Positions 25,354-33,313 of a DNA stretch of 64,000 bases are shown piece after piece (the first letter of the stretch is position 1; each line of letters starts with the position of its first letter). This DNA comes from Kitasatospora sp. CB01950 (GTDB lineage Bacteria > Actinomycetota > Actinomycetes > Streptomycetales > Streptomycetaceae): contig NZ_LISX01000002.1 in the NCBI RefSeq assembly GCF_001905465.1, positions 95,763 to 159,762 on the forward strand, read 5' to 3'. The notes beneath the pieces were generated by a model. It had not been told where the DNA came from, made no database searches, and saw only the letters and a program-made list of their open reading frames with translations. Made by a program: the position numbers and the translations under genes.

Positions 25354-26544
25354 CTACGGGAGCGCGAGTTCGCACAGGGCGGCGACGGTGCCGAGAGCGC
25401 CGGCGGCCAGCAGGCAGGGGACGACGCCCCGGCGCAGGACGAGCAGCCACAGCGCGGCGAGGCCCAGGATCGCGTACTGCCACGGCTGGTGGAGGGCCAG
25501 CGCCAGCGGGAGTGCGGAGCCGGCGATGGCGCCGATGACGGCCGGGCCGGCGCCGGTGAGGAAGTCCTGGACGGCGGTGTTGGCGCGCAGGCGGTCGAAG
25601 TGGGCGGCGCCGAGCAGGACGAGCAGGAAGGACGGGCCGAACGCCACCGCCGCCGCGAACAGTCCGCCGAGCACGCCCGCCGCCGCGTAGCCGACCACTG
25701 CGACGGTCTGGACGACCGGGCCGGGGGTGATCTGGCCGAGGGCGACGGCGTTCAGGAACTGACCGTCCGTCATCCAGTGGTAGCGGTGCACCGCGTCCTG
25801 CTGCATCAGCGGGATGATCACGAAGCCGCCGCCGTAGGAGAGCGCGCCCACCTTGAGGGCGACCCAGGCGAGCGCGCCGAGTCCGCCGGTCGCGGCCAGG
25901 CCGGGGACGAGCAGTGGCAGGGCGGCCCGAGGGGCGTCACCCTCGGGTCGGGGCGGTGCGGTGTCACCCGTTCGGCTGGTTCGGCGGGCGGGGCGCCGGA
26001 AGGCGATCTCGGCGGCGCCGGTGGCCAGCAGGACGAGCACCAGCCACGGTCCGGTGAGGATCGCCGCCGCCGCGCCGAGCAGCAGGTAGCAGACCCAGCG
26101 GACCCGGGCCGCGCCACCGCCCGAGCGCTGCAGGCTGGCCGGCACCAGCGCGCCCGCGGCCTGCACGGCCACCGCCGCAACGGCCGCGCCCGCCCCGGCC
26201 GCCGCACCGAGCACCCAGCGCGGCGGGTCGCCGGCCAGGAACAGCGCGGCCAGCAGCAGGATCAGCACCAGCCCGGGCACGATGAACGCCGCCCCGCCGA
26301 CCAGCGCCCCGGCCGTGCCGCGCACCCGCCAGGCCGTGAAGATCGCCAGCTGGGTGGAGGCCGGACCGGGCAGCAGGTTGGTCGCGGCGATGCCGTCCTC
26401 GAACTCGCTCGCCGCGAGCCAGCCGCGCTGCTCCACGCACAGCCGGCGCAGCAGCAGGATGTGCGCGGGCGGCCCGCCGAACCCGAGGACGCCGATCCGA
26501 CCCCACTCCTTGGCGATCACTCTCAGCGGCACCTGCTCCGCCAT
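25354..26544 (-). CDS. chrA: ChrA chromate transporter
   Basis: 396-residue two-domain (long-chain) chromate ion transporter. N-terminal half: IGVLGFGGPPAHILLLRR and LPGPASTQLAIFTAW; C-terminal half repeats the pattern as VGALSYGGGFVIIPLMQQDA and ALGQITPGPVVQTV. About ten to twelve membrane helices. It exports chromate, or sulfate-like anions, from the cell. ATG at 26544 lies seven bases after GGGGGAG. It is divergent from a CDF metal exporter, with a shared 177-base promoter region, suggesting a small metal-resistance locus. Confidence 0.9.
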   Translation of the reverse strand: MAEQVPLRVIAKEWGRIGVLGFGGPPAHILLLRRLCVEQRGWLAASEFEDGIAATNLLPGPASTQLAIFTAWRVRGTAGALVGGAAFIVPGLVLILLLAALFLAGDPPRWVLGAAAGAGAAVAAVAVQAAGALVPASLQRSGGGAARVRWVCYLLLGAAAAILTGPWLVLVLLATGAAEIAFRRPARRTSRTGDTAPPRPEGDAPRAALPLLVPGLAATGGLGALAWVALKVGALSYGGGFVIIPLMQQDAVHRYHWMTDGQFLNAVALGQITPGPVVQTVAVVGYAAAGVLGGLFAAAVAFGPSFLLVLLGAAHFDRLRANTAVQDFLTGAGPAVIGAIAGSALPLALALHQPWQYAILGLAALWLLVLRRGVVPCLLAAGALGTVAALCELALP

Positions 26545-26721
26545 CGCTCCGCTCCCCCGTCGGTGGCTCGAAAACCCGCACGACCTGCGCGGATGCGGGC
26601 CGCACCCTACCTGACCCGAATGGCCTACAGGAGAACGACAACGGTCACCAGTGCAGCCTTTGGATCTTCCTCCGAATTGGGGTTCACTTCGGGGTCGGAG
26701 ACCGGAGCGGAGGGACCCTCG

Positions 26722-27798
26722 ATGGCGGACCACGAGCACGACCACGAGCACGGCGGCCACGACGACGACCATGGCGGCCACGGCGGCCACGGCGGTCACG
26801 GCGGTCACAGCCACGCCGTCTCGGCGGACGCCGACCGCCGCTGGCTGTGGAGCGCGCTGATCCTGCTGGTGGTGTTCATGGCCGGCGAGGTCGTGGTCGG
26901 CTTCGCGGCGCAGTCGCTGGCGCTGATCTCGGACGCGGCGCACATGCTGACCGACGCGGCGTCGATCGCGCTGGCCCTGGTGGCGATGCGGCTGGCGGCC
27001 CGTCCGGCGCGCGGCGGCTACACGTACGGGCTGAAGCGGGCGGAGATCCTGTCGGCGCAGGCGAACGGGGTGACGCTGCTGGTGCTGTCGGCGTGGCTGG
27101 GGTACGAGGCGGTCGCCCGGCTGATCGCGCCGCCGGCGGTGACGGGGTCGCTGGTGCTGGTGACGGCACTGGTGGGCGTGGTGGTGAACATCGCGGCGAC
27201 CTGGTGCATGTCGAAGGCGAACCGGTCCTCGCTGAACGTGGAAGGCGCTTTCCAGCACGTCCTGACCGACCTGTACGCGTTCGTCGCGACGGCGGTCGCC
27301 GGTGCGGTGGTACTGCTCACCGGGTTCGTCCGGGCGGACGCGATCGCCTCGCTGGTGGTGGTGGCGCTGATGCTGCGGGCCGGGATCGGGCTGGTGCGGG
27401 ACTCGGCGCGGATCTTCCTGGAGGCGGCGCCCGCCGGGATCGACCCCGACCAGGTCGCGGACCGGCTGGTGGCGACGCCGCAGGTGGAGGAGATCCACGA
27501 CCTGCACATCTGGGAGATCACCTCCAACCAGCCCGCCCTGTCGGCGCACATCCTGGTCGCGCCGGGCGGTGACTGCCACGCGGTGCAGCACGAGTTGCAG
27601 CGCCGGCTGCGCGAGGACTACCGGATCACCCACGCCACCCTCCAGGTCGACCACGTCGGCGCGGGCGGCACGGGCGACGCGGACGGGCTGCTGCAGATCT
27701 CGTCCAGCAGCGCGGCGGCGGCCGCCGAGCAGGAGGCCCGCGAACACTGCGAGGACGCCCACGGCCCGATCCACCGCTCGGGCCCCCACCCGCACTGA
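26722..27798 (+). CDS. Cation diffusion facilitator, Zn/Co/Cd exporter
   Basis: 358-residue CDF transporter (CzcD/ZnT-like). Six helices; metal-binding HxxxD pairs SDAAHMLTDA in helix 2 and FQHVLTDL in helix 5. The N-terminus is a 32-residue histidine-rich arm (HEHDHEHGG, HGGHGGHGGHSH) that can chelate metal before transport. A cytoplasmic C-terminal domain follows (VEEIHDLHIWEITSNQPALS). The tail adds HCEDAHGPIHRSGPHPH, a second His cluster. ATG at 26722 has GGAGCGGAGGG upstream. Divergent from chrA. Confidence 0.9.
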   Translation: MADHEHDHEHGGHDDDHGGHGGHGGHGGHSHAVSADADRRWLWSALILLVVFMAGEVVVGFAAQSLALISDAAHMLTDAASIALALVAMRLAARPARGGYTYGLKRAEILSAQANGVTLLVLSAWLGYEAVARLIAPPAVTGSLVLVTALVGVVVNIAATWCMSKANRSSLNVEGAFQHVLTDLYAFVATAVAGAVVLLTGFVRADAIASLVVVALMLRAGIGLVRDSARIFLEAAPAGIDPDQVADRLVATPQVEEIHDLHIWEITSNQPALSAHILVAPGGDCHAVQHELQRRLREDYRITHATLQVDHVGAGGTGDADGLLQISSSSAAAAAEQEAREHCEDAHGPIHRSGPHPH

Positions 27799-27846
27799 CC
27801 CCGCGTCAGGCCCTGACTGTCACCGGCATACGGCATGATCGGGGGG

Positions 27847-28776
27847 GTGACCCCACCCCACGCACCGCGCCTGATGCTGCTCGACACCGCCAGCCTCTAC
27901 TTCCGCGCCTACTTCGGCGTCCCGGACTCGCTCCGCTCCCCGCAGGGCGAGCCGGTGAACGCGGTGCGCGGCCTGCTCGACTTCATCACCCGCCTCGTCC
28001 AGGACCACGGCCCGGACCACCTGGTCGCCTGCATGGACGCGGACTGGCGTCCGCAGTGGCGGGTCGACCTCATCCCCACCTACAAGACCCACCGGGTGGC
28101 GGAGGCCGCGACCGACGGCGAGGAGGAGGTGCCGGACACCCTCGCCCCGCAGGTCCCGGTGATCGAGCAGGTGCTGGACGCGATCGGCATCGCCCGCGTC
28201 GGCGTCCCCGACTACGAGGCCGACGACGTGATCGGCACCCTCGCCACCCGCGCCACCGGCCCGGTCGAGATCGTCACCGGCGACCGCGACCTCTTCCAAC
28301 TGGTCGACGACGCCCGCGCGGTGACGGTCCTCTACCCGGCCAAGGGCATCGGCGCGGCCCAGCGCATGGACGACGCGGCGCTCCTGGAGAAGTACGGCGT
28401 CCCCGGCTCCTCCTACGCCGATCTCGCCGCCCTGCGCGGCGACGCCAGCGACGGCCTGCCGGGCGTCAAGGGCATCGGCGAGAAGACCGCCACCCAACTG
28501 ATCCAGACCTACGGCGACCTGCCGGCCGTCCGGGCCGCCGCCGCCGACCCCGCCTCCAATCTCACCCCGGCCCGCCGCAAGAACCTCCTCGAAGCGGCCC
28601 CCTACCTCGACGTCGCCCGCACCGTCGTCCGCGTCGCCACCGACATCCAACTCCCGCCCTTCGACCCCCAGTTGCCCCACGAGCCCCGCGACCCCATGGC
28701 CCTCGAAGCCCTCGCCGACCGCTGGGCCCTCGGCACCTCCCTCACCCGCCTCCTGGAGGTCCTGGCCACCCGTTGA
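27847..28776 (+). CDS. 5'-3' exonuclease (FEN/PolA N-terminal-type)
   Basis: 309-residue stand-alone flap/5'-3' exonuclease. The acidic metal-binding motifs are in MLLDTASLYFRAYFG, ACMDADWRPQWR, DYEADDVIGTLA and IVTGDRDLFQLVDD. A helix-hairpin-helix DNA-binding element GLPGVKGIGEKTATQL follows. Likely acts in DNA replication or repair by removing flaps or RNA primers. GTG at 27847 fits the conserved N-terminus; ATG at 27835 is an alternative four codons earlier. Convergent with the helicase gene, with a terminator between. Confidence 0.88.
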   Translation: MTPPHAPRLMLLDTASLYFRAYFGVPDSLRSPQGEPVNAVRGLLDFITRLVQDHGPDHLVACMDADWRPQWRVDLIPTYKTHRVAEAATDGEEEVPDTLAPQVPVIEQVLDAIGIARVGVPDYEADDVIGTLATRATGPVEIVTGDRDLFQLVDDARAVTVLYPAKGIGAAQRMDDAALLEKYGVPGSSYADLAALRGDASDGLPGVKGIGEKTATQLIQTYGDLPAVRAAAADPASNLTPARRKNLLEAAPYLDVARTVVRVATDIQLPPFDPQLPHEPRDPMALEALADRWALGTSLTRLLEVLATR

Positions 28777-28778
28777 AC

Positions 28779-28823
28779 CGCGAAGGGCCCGGCCGCTCAA
28801 GGAGAGTGACCGGGCCCTTCGCG
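28779..28823. terminator. Bidirectional hairpin terminator
   Basis: Perfect 14-bp stem CGCGAAGGGCCCGG / CCGGGCCCTTCGCG with a 17-base loop, three bases after the exonuclease stop and just before the helicase stop on the other strand. Confidence 0.85.
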
Positions 28824-28836
28824 TGCGGAAAAGCGG

Positions 28837-31695
28837 TTACCCGACGGAGGAGTACGCGATGATGCCGCGGCGCATGCCGTCGACGGCCTTGCGGGCGGTG
28901 CGGCGGAGTTCGAGGTTGTCGCCGGCGGCGTCCTGGATCTGGCCGAGGACGTCGATGAGTTGCTTGGTCCAGCGGACGAAGTCGCCGGCGGGCATGTCGG
29001 CGTCGCGGAGGACCGCGTCGAGGTCGTGGCCGAGGGCCCAGCGGTAGGCGGCCCAGGCGAAGCCGAGGTCGGGTTCGCGCTGGCCGACGCCCTCGTCGGT
29101 GGAGATCTTGTGCTGTTCCTCCAGGGCGTCGAGCTTGCCCCAGATGCGGACCATCCGGCCGAGCGCGTCCTTGGCGCCGCCTTCGGGGACGCGGGGGGCG
29201 GTGGCGTCGTCGGACTGCCGGGCCTCGTAGACCAACGCCGAGGCGCAGGCGGCGAGTTCGGCGGCGGCGAGGCCGTCCCAGATGCCTTCGCGGATGCATT
29301 CGGAGGCGAGCAGGTCGAGTTCGCCGTAGAGCCGGGCGAGGCGCTTGCCGTCGGCGGTGACGGTGTCGCCGCTGAGGTAGCCGAGCTCGGTGAGCAGGCC
29401 GCAGACCCGGTCGAAGGTGCGGGCGATGGTGTGGGTGCGGGAGCGCATGCGGCGTTCCAGCAGTTCGGTGTCCCGGTGGAGGCGGTGGTAGCGCTCGGAC
29501 CAGCGGGCGTGGTCCTCGCGTTCGTCGCAGCCGTGGCAGGGGTGCTGGCGCAGGGCGCTGCGGAGCCGGGCGATCTCGGGGTCGTCGGCGGCGGCGGCGC
29601 GGCCCTTGCGGAAGCGCTCGGGTTCGAGGTGGCCGGCCTTGGTGCGCAGGGCGGAGGCGAGGTCGCGGCGGGACTGCGGGCTGCGCGGGTTGAAGGACTT
29701 GGGGATGCGCATCCGGTCCATGGCGGCGACCGGGTACGGGAAGTCGATCATCGCGAGGCGCTTGACCTGGCGTTCGGCGGTGAGCACGACGGGGCGCGGC
29801 CCGTCCTGGTAGTCGGGGTGGCGGGGGCCGGTGCGCCCGTGCCGGCCGCGGACGTCCGGCGGGAGGCCGGGGTCGAGGACGAGCGCGAGGCCGGCGAACT
29901 TGCCGGTGGGGACGTGGATGATGTCGCCGGGCTTGAGCTGCTCGATGGCTTCGACGGCGGCGGCGTGGCGCTGGGTGGAGCCTTCGCGGGCGAGTTCGTT
30001 CTCGCGGTCCTTGAGTTTCCGGCGCAGCGACATGTACTCGTCGAAGTCGCCGAGGTGGCAGGTCATCGACTCGCGGTAGCCGTCGAGGCCTTCTTCGTTG
30101 CGCTGGACCTGGCGGGAGATGCCGACGACCGAGCGGTCGGCCTGGAACTGTGCGAAGGAGGTTTCCAGCAGTTCGCGGGAGCGGTGGCGTCCGAACTGGC
30201 CGACCAGGTTGACGGCCATGTTGTAGGACGGTCGGAAGGACGACTTCAGCGGGTAGGTGCGGGTGCCGGCCAGGCCGGCCAGCGCCTCCGGGTCGAGGCC
30301 GCGCTGCCACAGGACCACGGCGTGGCCCTCGATGTCGATGCCGCGGCGGCCGGCCCGGCCGGTGAGCTGGGTGTATTCGCCGGGGGTGATGTCGGCGTGG
30401 GTCTCGCCGTTCCACTTGACGAGCTTCTCCATGACCACCGAGCGGGCGGGCATGTTGATGCCGAGGGCGAGGGTCTCGGTGGCGAAGACCGCCTTGACCA
30501 GGCCCTGGACGAAGAGTTCCTCGACGACTTCCTTGAACCGGGGCAGCATGCCGGCGTGGTGGGCGGCGATGCCGCGCTCCAGGCCGTCGAGCCACTCGAA
30601 GTAGCCGAGCACGTTGAGGTCCTCGTCGGGGATGTCGCGGCAGCGTTCCTGGACGAACTGGCGGACCTTGAGGCGGTCGGTGTCCCGGTTCAGGCGCAGG
30701 CCGGAGTTGAGGCACTGCTGGACGGCGGCCTCGCAGCCGGCCCGGCTGAAGATGAAGGTGATGGCGGGGAGCAGGCCTTCGGCGTCGAGCCGGTCGATGA
30801 CGTCGACGCGGCTGGGCGTCCAGACCCGGCCGGGGCGGCCGGCGGGCATCGAGCGGCCTCGGCCGCGGGCGAACCGGTCGCGGCCGCGGTCGCTCTCGGA
30901 GCGGGCCAGGCGCACCAGTTCGGGGTTGACGGCCTTGGCGGGGTTCTTCACGCTGCCCTTGGGGCGGCCGTCCCGGTCGGGGCTGGCGAACAGGTCGTAC
31001 ATCCGGTTGCCGGCCATCACGTGCTGCCAGAGCGGGACGGGGCGGTGCTCGGAGACGATCACCTCGGTGCCGCCGCGGACGGTGTCCAGCCAGTCGCCGA
31101 ACTCCTCGGCGTTGGAGACGGTCGCGGAGAGCGACACCAGCGTCACGGACTCGGGGAGGTGGATGATGACCTCCTCCCAGACGGCGCCGCGGAACCGGTC
31201 GGCGAGGTAGTGGACCTCGTCCATCACCACGTAGCCGAGGCCGTCGAGGGCGCTGGAGCCCGCGTACAGCATGTTCCGCAGGACCTCGGTGGTCATCACG
31301 ACGACCGGGGCGTCCCCGTTGACGGAGTTGTCGCCGGTGAGCAGGCCGACCTTGGCCTGGCCGTAGCGCTTGACCAGGTCTCCGTACTTCTGGTTGGACA
31401 GCGCCTTGATGGGCGTGGTGTAGAAGCACTTGCGCCCGGCGGCCAGCGCCAGGTGGACGGCGAACTCGCCGACGATGGTCTTGCCGCTGCCGGTGGGGGC
31501 GGCGACCAGGACGCCCTTGCCGCTCTCCAGCGTCTCGCAGGCGCGGATCTGGAAGTCGTCGAGCGGGAAGTCGTACAACTGCTGGAAGCCGTAGAGGGCC
31601 GTTGCCTGCTCCCTGGCGCGCTCGCGGGAGGCCGCGTAGCGCTCGGCGGGGCTGAGCTGCTCTTCGGGCGTGGGGTTGCCGTGCACTGGCGTCAC
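28837..31695 (-). CDS. helY: HelY-like superfamily II (Ski2/Mtr4-type) RNA helicase
   Basis: 952-residue DExH helicase. Walker A APTGSGKTIVGEFAVHLA (about residues 65-82), Walker B VMDEVHYLADRFRG, motif III SLSATVSNAEEFGDW, motif VI QLTGRAGRRGIDIEG, and a C-terminal DSHCT domain (YLSGDTVTADGKRLARLYGE onward) as in Mtr4/Ski2. Actinobacterial HelY proteins are thought to assist RNA turnover or remodelling. The start is GTG at 31695 after GAAGAAAAG. The divergent gene 303 bases away heads the permuted tRNA-like locus, so this RNA helicase is a possible but unproven partner. Confidence 0.9.
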   Translation of the reverse strand: MTPVHGNPTPEEQLSPAERYAASRERAREQATALYGFQQLYDFPLDDFQIRACETLESGKGVLVAAPTGSGKTIVGEFAVHLALAAGRKCFYTTPIKALSNQKYGDLVKRYGQAKVGLLTGDNSVNGDAPVVVMTTEVLRNMLYAGSSALDGLGYVVMDEVHYLADRFRGAVWEEVIIHLPESVTLVSLSATVSNAEEFGDWLDTVRGGTEVIVSEHRPVPLWQHVMAGNRMYDLFASPDRDGRPKGSVKNPAKAVNPELVRLARSESDRGRDRFARGRGRSMPAGRPGRVWTPSRVDVIDRLDAEGLLPAITFIFSRAGCEAAVQQCLNSGLRLNRDTDRLKVRQFVQERCRDIPDEDLNVLGYFEWLDGLERGIAAHHAGMLPRFKEVVEELFVQGLVKAVFATETLALGINMPARSVVMEKLVKWNGETHADITPGEYTQLTGRAGRRGIDIEGHAVVLWQRGLDPEALAGLAGTRTYPLKSSFRPSYNMAVNLVGQFGRHRSRELLETSFAQFQADRSVVGISRQVQRNEEGLDGYRESMTCHLGDFDEYMSLRRKLKDRENELAREGSTQRHAAAVEAIEQLKPGDIIHVPTGKFAGLALVLDPGLPPDVRGRHGRTGPRHPDYQDGPRPVVLTAERQVKRLAMIDFPYPVAAMDRMRIPKSFNPRSPQSRRDLASALRTKAGHLEPERFRKGRAAAADDPEIARLRSALRQHPCHGCDEREDHARWSERYHRLHRDTELLERRMRSRTHTIARTFDRVCGLLTELGYLSGDTVTADGKRLARLYGELDLLASECIREGIWDGLAAAELAACASALVYEARQSDDATAPRVPEGGAKDALGRMVRIWGKLDALEEQHKISTDEGVGQREPDLGFAWAAYRWALGHDLDAVLRDADMPAGDFVRWTKQLIDVLGQIQDAAGDNLELRRTARKAVDGMRRGIIAYSSVG

Positions 31696-31998
31696 CTTTT
31701 CTTCCCGTGGGTGTGGCTGGACGGGGTCGCAGACGGCGACGCCTGCGGCTGCGGGGCCGTGGCCCGGGCGGGCGACGGGGCGCAGCGGGTGCGTGGGGTG
31801 TGGTGATCGAGCATCTCAGCCTGAGATTACCCGTCTGGAGTGACATCAACAGCCGAGTTTTCCGGCAGCTGAAAAGGGTTCCGGACGCTGGTGCGAAGCG
31901 TGATCGGACGGCTGCCGGGGGTGATCGAAAAGGGGGCGGCGGCGAGCGTCCGGAAAACCGGGTGCGGATCGAACGGGCGTTCCGTTAGCGTCCTCGCC
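31696..31998. promoter_or_regulatory. Divergent promoter region with palindrome
   Basis: 303-base gap between the helicase gene and the gene heading the RNA locus. It is A/T-richer than average in 31800-31870. A 7+7 palindrome ATCTCAG-C-CTGAGAT sits at 31813-31827 and is a candidate operator. TTAGCGT at 31985-31991 is a possible -10 only about 8 bases before the GTG at 31999, which would give a leaderless message. Confidence 0.4.
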
Positions 31999-32730
31999 GT
32001 GGCCAAGTTGAACCAGATCATCGCCGTGGAAAAAGGCGTCAAGTCGAAGTCGTTCCAGGAGCTGACGCAGGCTCACCAGGACCTGCAGAAGCCCGCGCTG
32101 CTGGCCGGCATCTCCCGGTCGTACCAGCCGAAGGACGAGGAGGGCGAGCAGTTGCCGCCCGAGTCGACCCGGGTCCAGGTCAAGGCGGAGGACGTGATGC
32201 GGGCCACCGCCGCCACGCTCACCCGGCTGTTCGACGTCACCGCGACGAAGGACTGGGCCAACACCGAGGCCCGGGCGGACGTGGTGGTGGACGGGCGGAC
32301 GCTGGTGGCCGGTGTGCCCGTGACGTACCTGCTGTTCCTGGAGAAGCAGTTGACCGACCTGCGGACGTTCGTCCGCAAGCTGCCGGTGCTGGACGCCGCC
32401 GAGTTCTGGTCGCACGACCCGTCCTCGGACGCGTGGAAGACCGAGGCGGTGCGCACCATCCGCACCAAGAAGGTGCCGCGCAACCACGTGAAGGCGGAGG
32501 CGACGGAGAAGCACCCGGCGCAGGTCGAGGTGTACTACGAGGACGTCGCGATCGGGTACTGGACGACCGTGAAGTTCTCCGGCGCGCTGCCGGCGCGGCG
32601 GGTGAACGAGCTGTTGGAGCGGGTGGAGAAGCTCCAGCAGGCGGTGCAGTTCGCCCGTGAGGAGGCGAACGCCGCGGAGGTCACCGACCGCCGGGTCGGC
32701 GACGCCGTGTTCGGCTACCTGTTCGGGTAG
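31999..32730 (+). CDS. Conserved actinobacterial protein of unknown function heading the tRNA-like RNA locus
   Basis: 243 residues; I recall close relatives annotated only as a DUF. No signal or membrane segment. Features: a basic N-terminus AKLNQIIAVEKGVKSKSFQE, the conserved KPALLAGISRSYQPKDEEGE, LTRLFDVTATKDWAN, VPVTYLLFLEKQLTDLRTFV and a lysine/histidine-rich RTKKVPRNHVKAEATEKHPA that could touch nucleic acid, then a C-terminal coiled helix RVNELLERVEKLQQAV. GTG at 31999 fits the conserved start; ribosome site is weak, so it may be leaderless. Its stop is directly followed by hairpins and two permuted tRNA-like elements, so a role in making or using that RNA is inferred. Confidence 0.8.
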   Translation: MAKLNQIIAVEKGVKSKSFQELTQAHQDLQKPALLAGISRSYQPKDEEGEQLPPESTRVQVKAEDVMRATAATLTRLFDVTATKDWANTEARADVVVDGRTLVAGVPVTYLLFLEKQLTDLRTFVRKLPVLDAAEFWSHDPSSDAWKTEAVRTIRTKKVPRNHVKAEATEKHPAQVEVYYEDVAIGYWTTVKFSGALPARRVNELLERVEKLQQAVQFAREEANAAEVTDRRVGDAVFGYLFG

Positions 32731-32800
32731 CCCCAAGAGCCCCCCGGGTGAGACCGGGGGTGGCGCGAAAAGCGCAAGCTGACACTGAAGTTGAAGCTGA

Positions 32801-32889
32801 CTTCGGGGTACACGGTGGAGGTTCGAATCCTCCCCCCGGCACCATCACGCGCCGGGGTGGCCCAAATGGCAGAGGCAGCCCCGTGAAAC
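32801..32889 (+). ncRNA. Permuted tRNA-like element A (3' half before 5' half)
   Basis: 3' half first: possible anticodon-stem strand GGGGT (32805-32809), T-stem GGAGG (32817-32821), canonical T-loop TTCGAAT (32822-32828), CCTCC (32829-32833), acceptor strand CCCCGGC (32834-32840) and an encoded ACCA (32841-32844). After a 6-base linker comes the 5' half: acceptor strand GCCGGGG (32851-32857), TG, D-arm GCC / CAAATGGCAGA / GGC (32860-32876), A, then GCCCC (32878-32882) that pairs with GGGGT. Acceptor pairing is 7 of 7. The loop after GCCCC reads GTGAAAC, giving GAA at anticodon position if intact. The 7-base variable region is atypical. Confidence 0.65.
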
Positions 32890-32953
32890 TCAGACTCTCG
32901 CTCACGTCTCAGCATTCGCCGCCGAGCGCCGGATCGACCGGTCGAGGGCCGGT

Positions 32954-33032
32954 GACGTCGGATGCGGGTTCGACTCCCGCCTGCGCCTCTCCGTGGCGCG
33001 GTAGCTTCAATGGCAAAGCACGACGTCGTGAG
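32954..33032 (+). ncRNA. Permuted tRNA-like element B (3' half before 5' half)
   Basis: 3' half: GACGTCG (32954-32960), T-stem GCGGG (32964-32968), canonical T-loop TTCGACT (32969-32975), CCCGC (32976-32980), acceptor strand CTGCGCC (32981-32987). A 7-base linker leads to the 5' half: acceptor GGCGCGG (32995-33001), TA, D-arm GCTT / CAATGGCA / AAGC (33004-33019), A, then CGACGTC (33021-33027) that pairs with GACGTCG over 7 bases. Acceptor pairing is six Watson-Crick plus one G-U. CCA is not encoded. The anticodon stem looks extended, without a normal 7-base loop, so decoding function is doubtful. Confidence 0.62.
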
Positions 33033-33085
33033 AGTGACCCTCGGCCTTAAACGTGCCGACGCAGAGCAATTGGGTGGCACCTCGA

Positions 33086-33117
33086 GGACCCGGGAGCTGG
33101 ATACCGCTCCCGGGTCC
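33086..33117 (+). terminator. 12-bp hairpin terminator closing the tRNA-like array
   Basis: Perfect stem GGACCCGGGAGC / GCTCCCGGGTCC (33086-33097, 33106-33117) with loop TGGATACC. It ends the RNA locus about 200 bases before the next gene. Confidence 0.85.
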
Positions 33118-33313
33118 GTCACGTTCCGGGGCGGGCGTTCGGGCGAAGTGTTCACATCCTGATGTGCAAATGTCTTCAAGTGGTCACCGGTCCGGCACTT
33201 CTCGATCGGAAACCGTCCAGCTTCGAACGATTTCGCTCAACACTCGGCCGAACTGCGATCCGGTTCCTACAGTCGTGCCGACCGACCCGGCCGCAACAGC
33301 AGGAGGACAGGCG

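Larger units (their letters stand above)
32741..33117 (+). ncRNA. Predicted structured RNA carrying two permuted tRNA-like elements
   Basis: Begins ten bases after the stop of the preceding gene with hairpin CCCCCGGGT-GAG-ACCGGGGG, then GCGC-GAAAA-GCGC (32763-32775), element A (32801-32889), a spacer with stem CGTGA/TCACG (32882-32886, 32902-32906), element B (32954-33032), a GTGCC/GGCAC stem (33053-33057, 33076-33080) and a terminator hairpin. No frame gives a credible protein. Read-through from 31999 seems likely because no promoter-like gap exists between. Structure was derived by eye; covariation has not been tested. Confidence 0.7.

Noticed and set aside
28960..31806. 948-codon open frame opposite the helicase gene
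   Set aside because: Antisense shadow produced by GC-rich third positions; the helicase motifs are unambiguous on the minus strand.
32735..33120. Ordinary tRNA genes in this region, suggested by two canonical T-arms
   Set aside because: Neither T-arm has a proper 5' half upstream in normal order. The upstream candidate for the first has a 5-base loop in place of a D-loop, while downstream 5' halves match both acceptors fully.
32748..33179. Short open frames across the tRNA-like region on both strands
   Set aside because: No ribosome sites, no conserved motifs, and they run through strong stems; they follow from high GC content.
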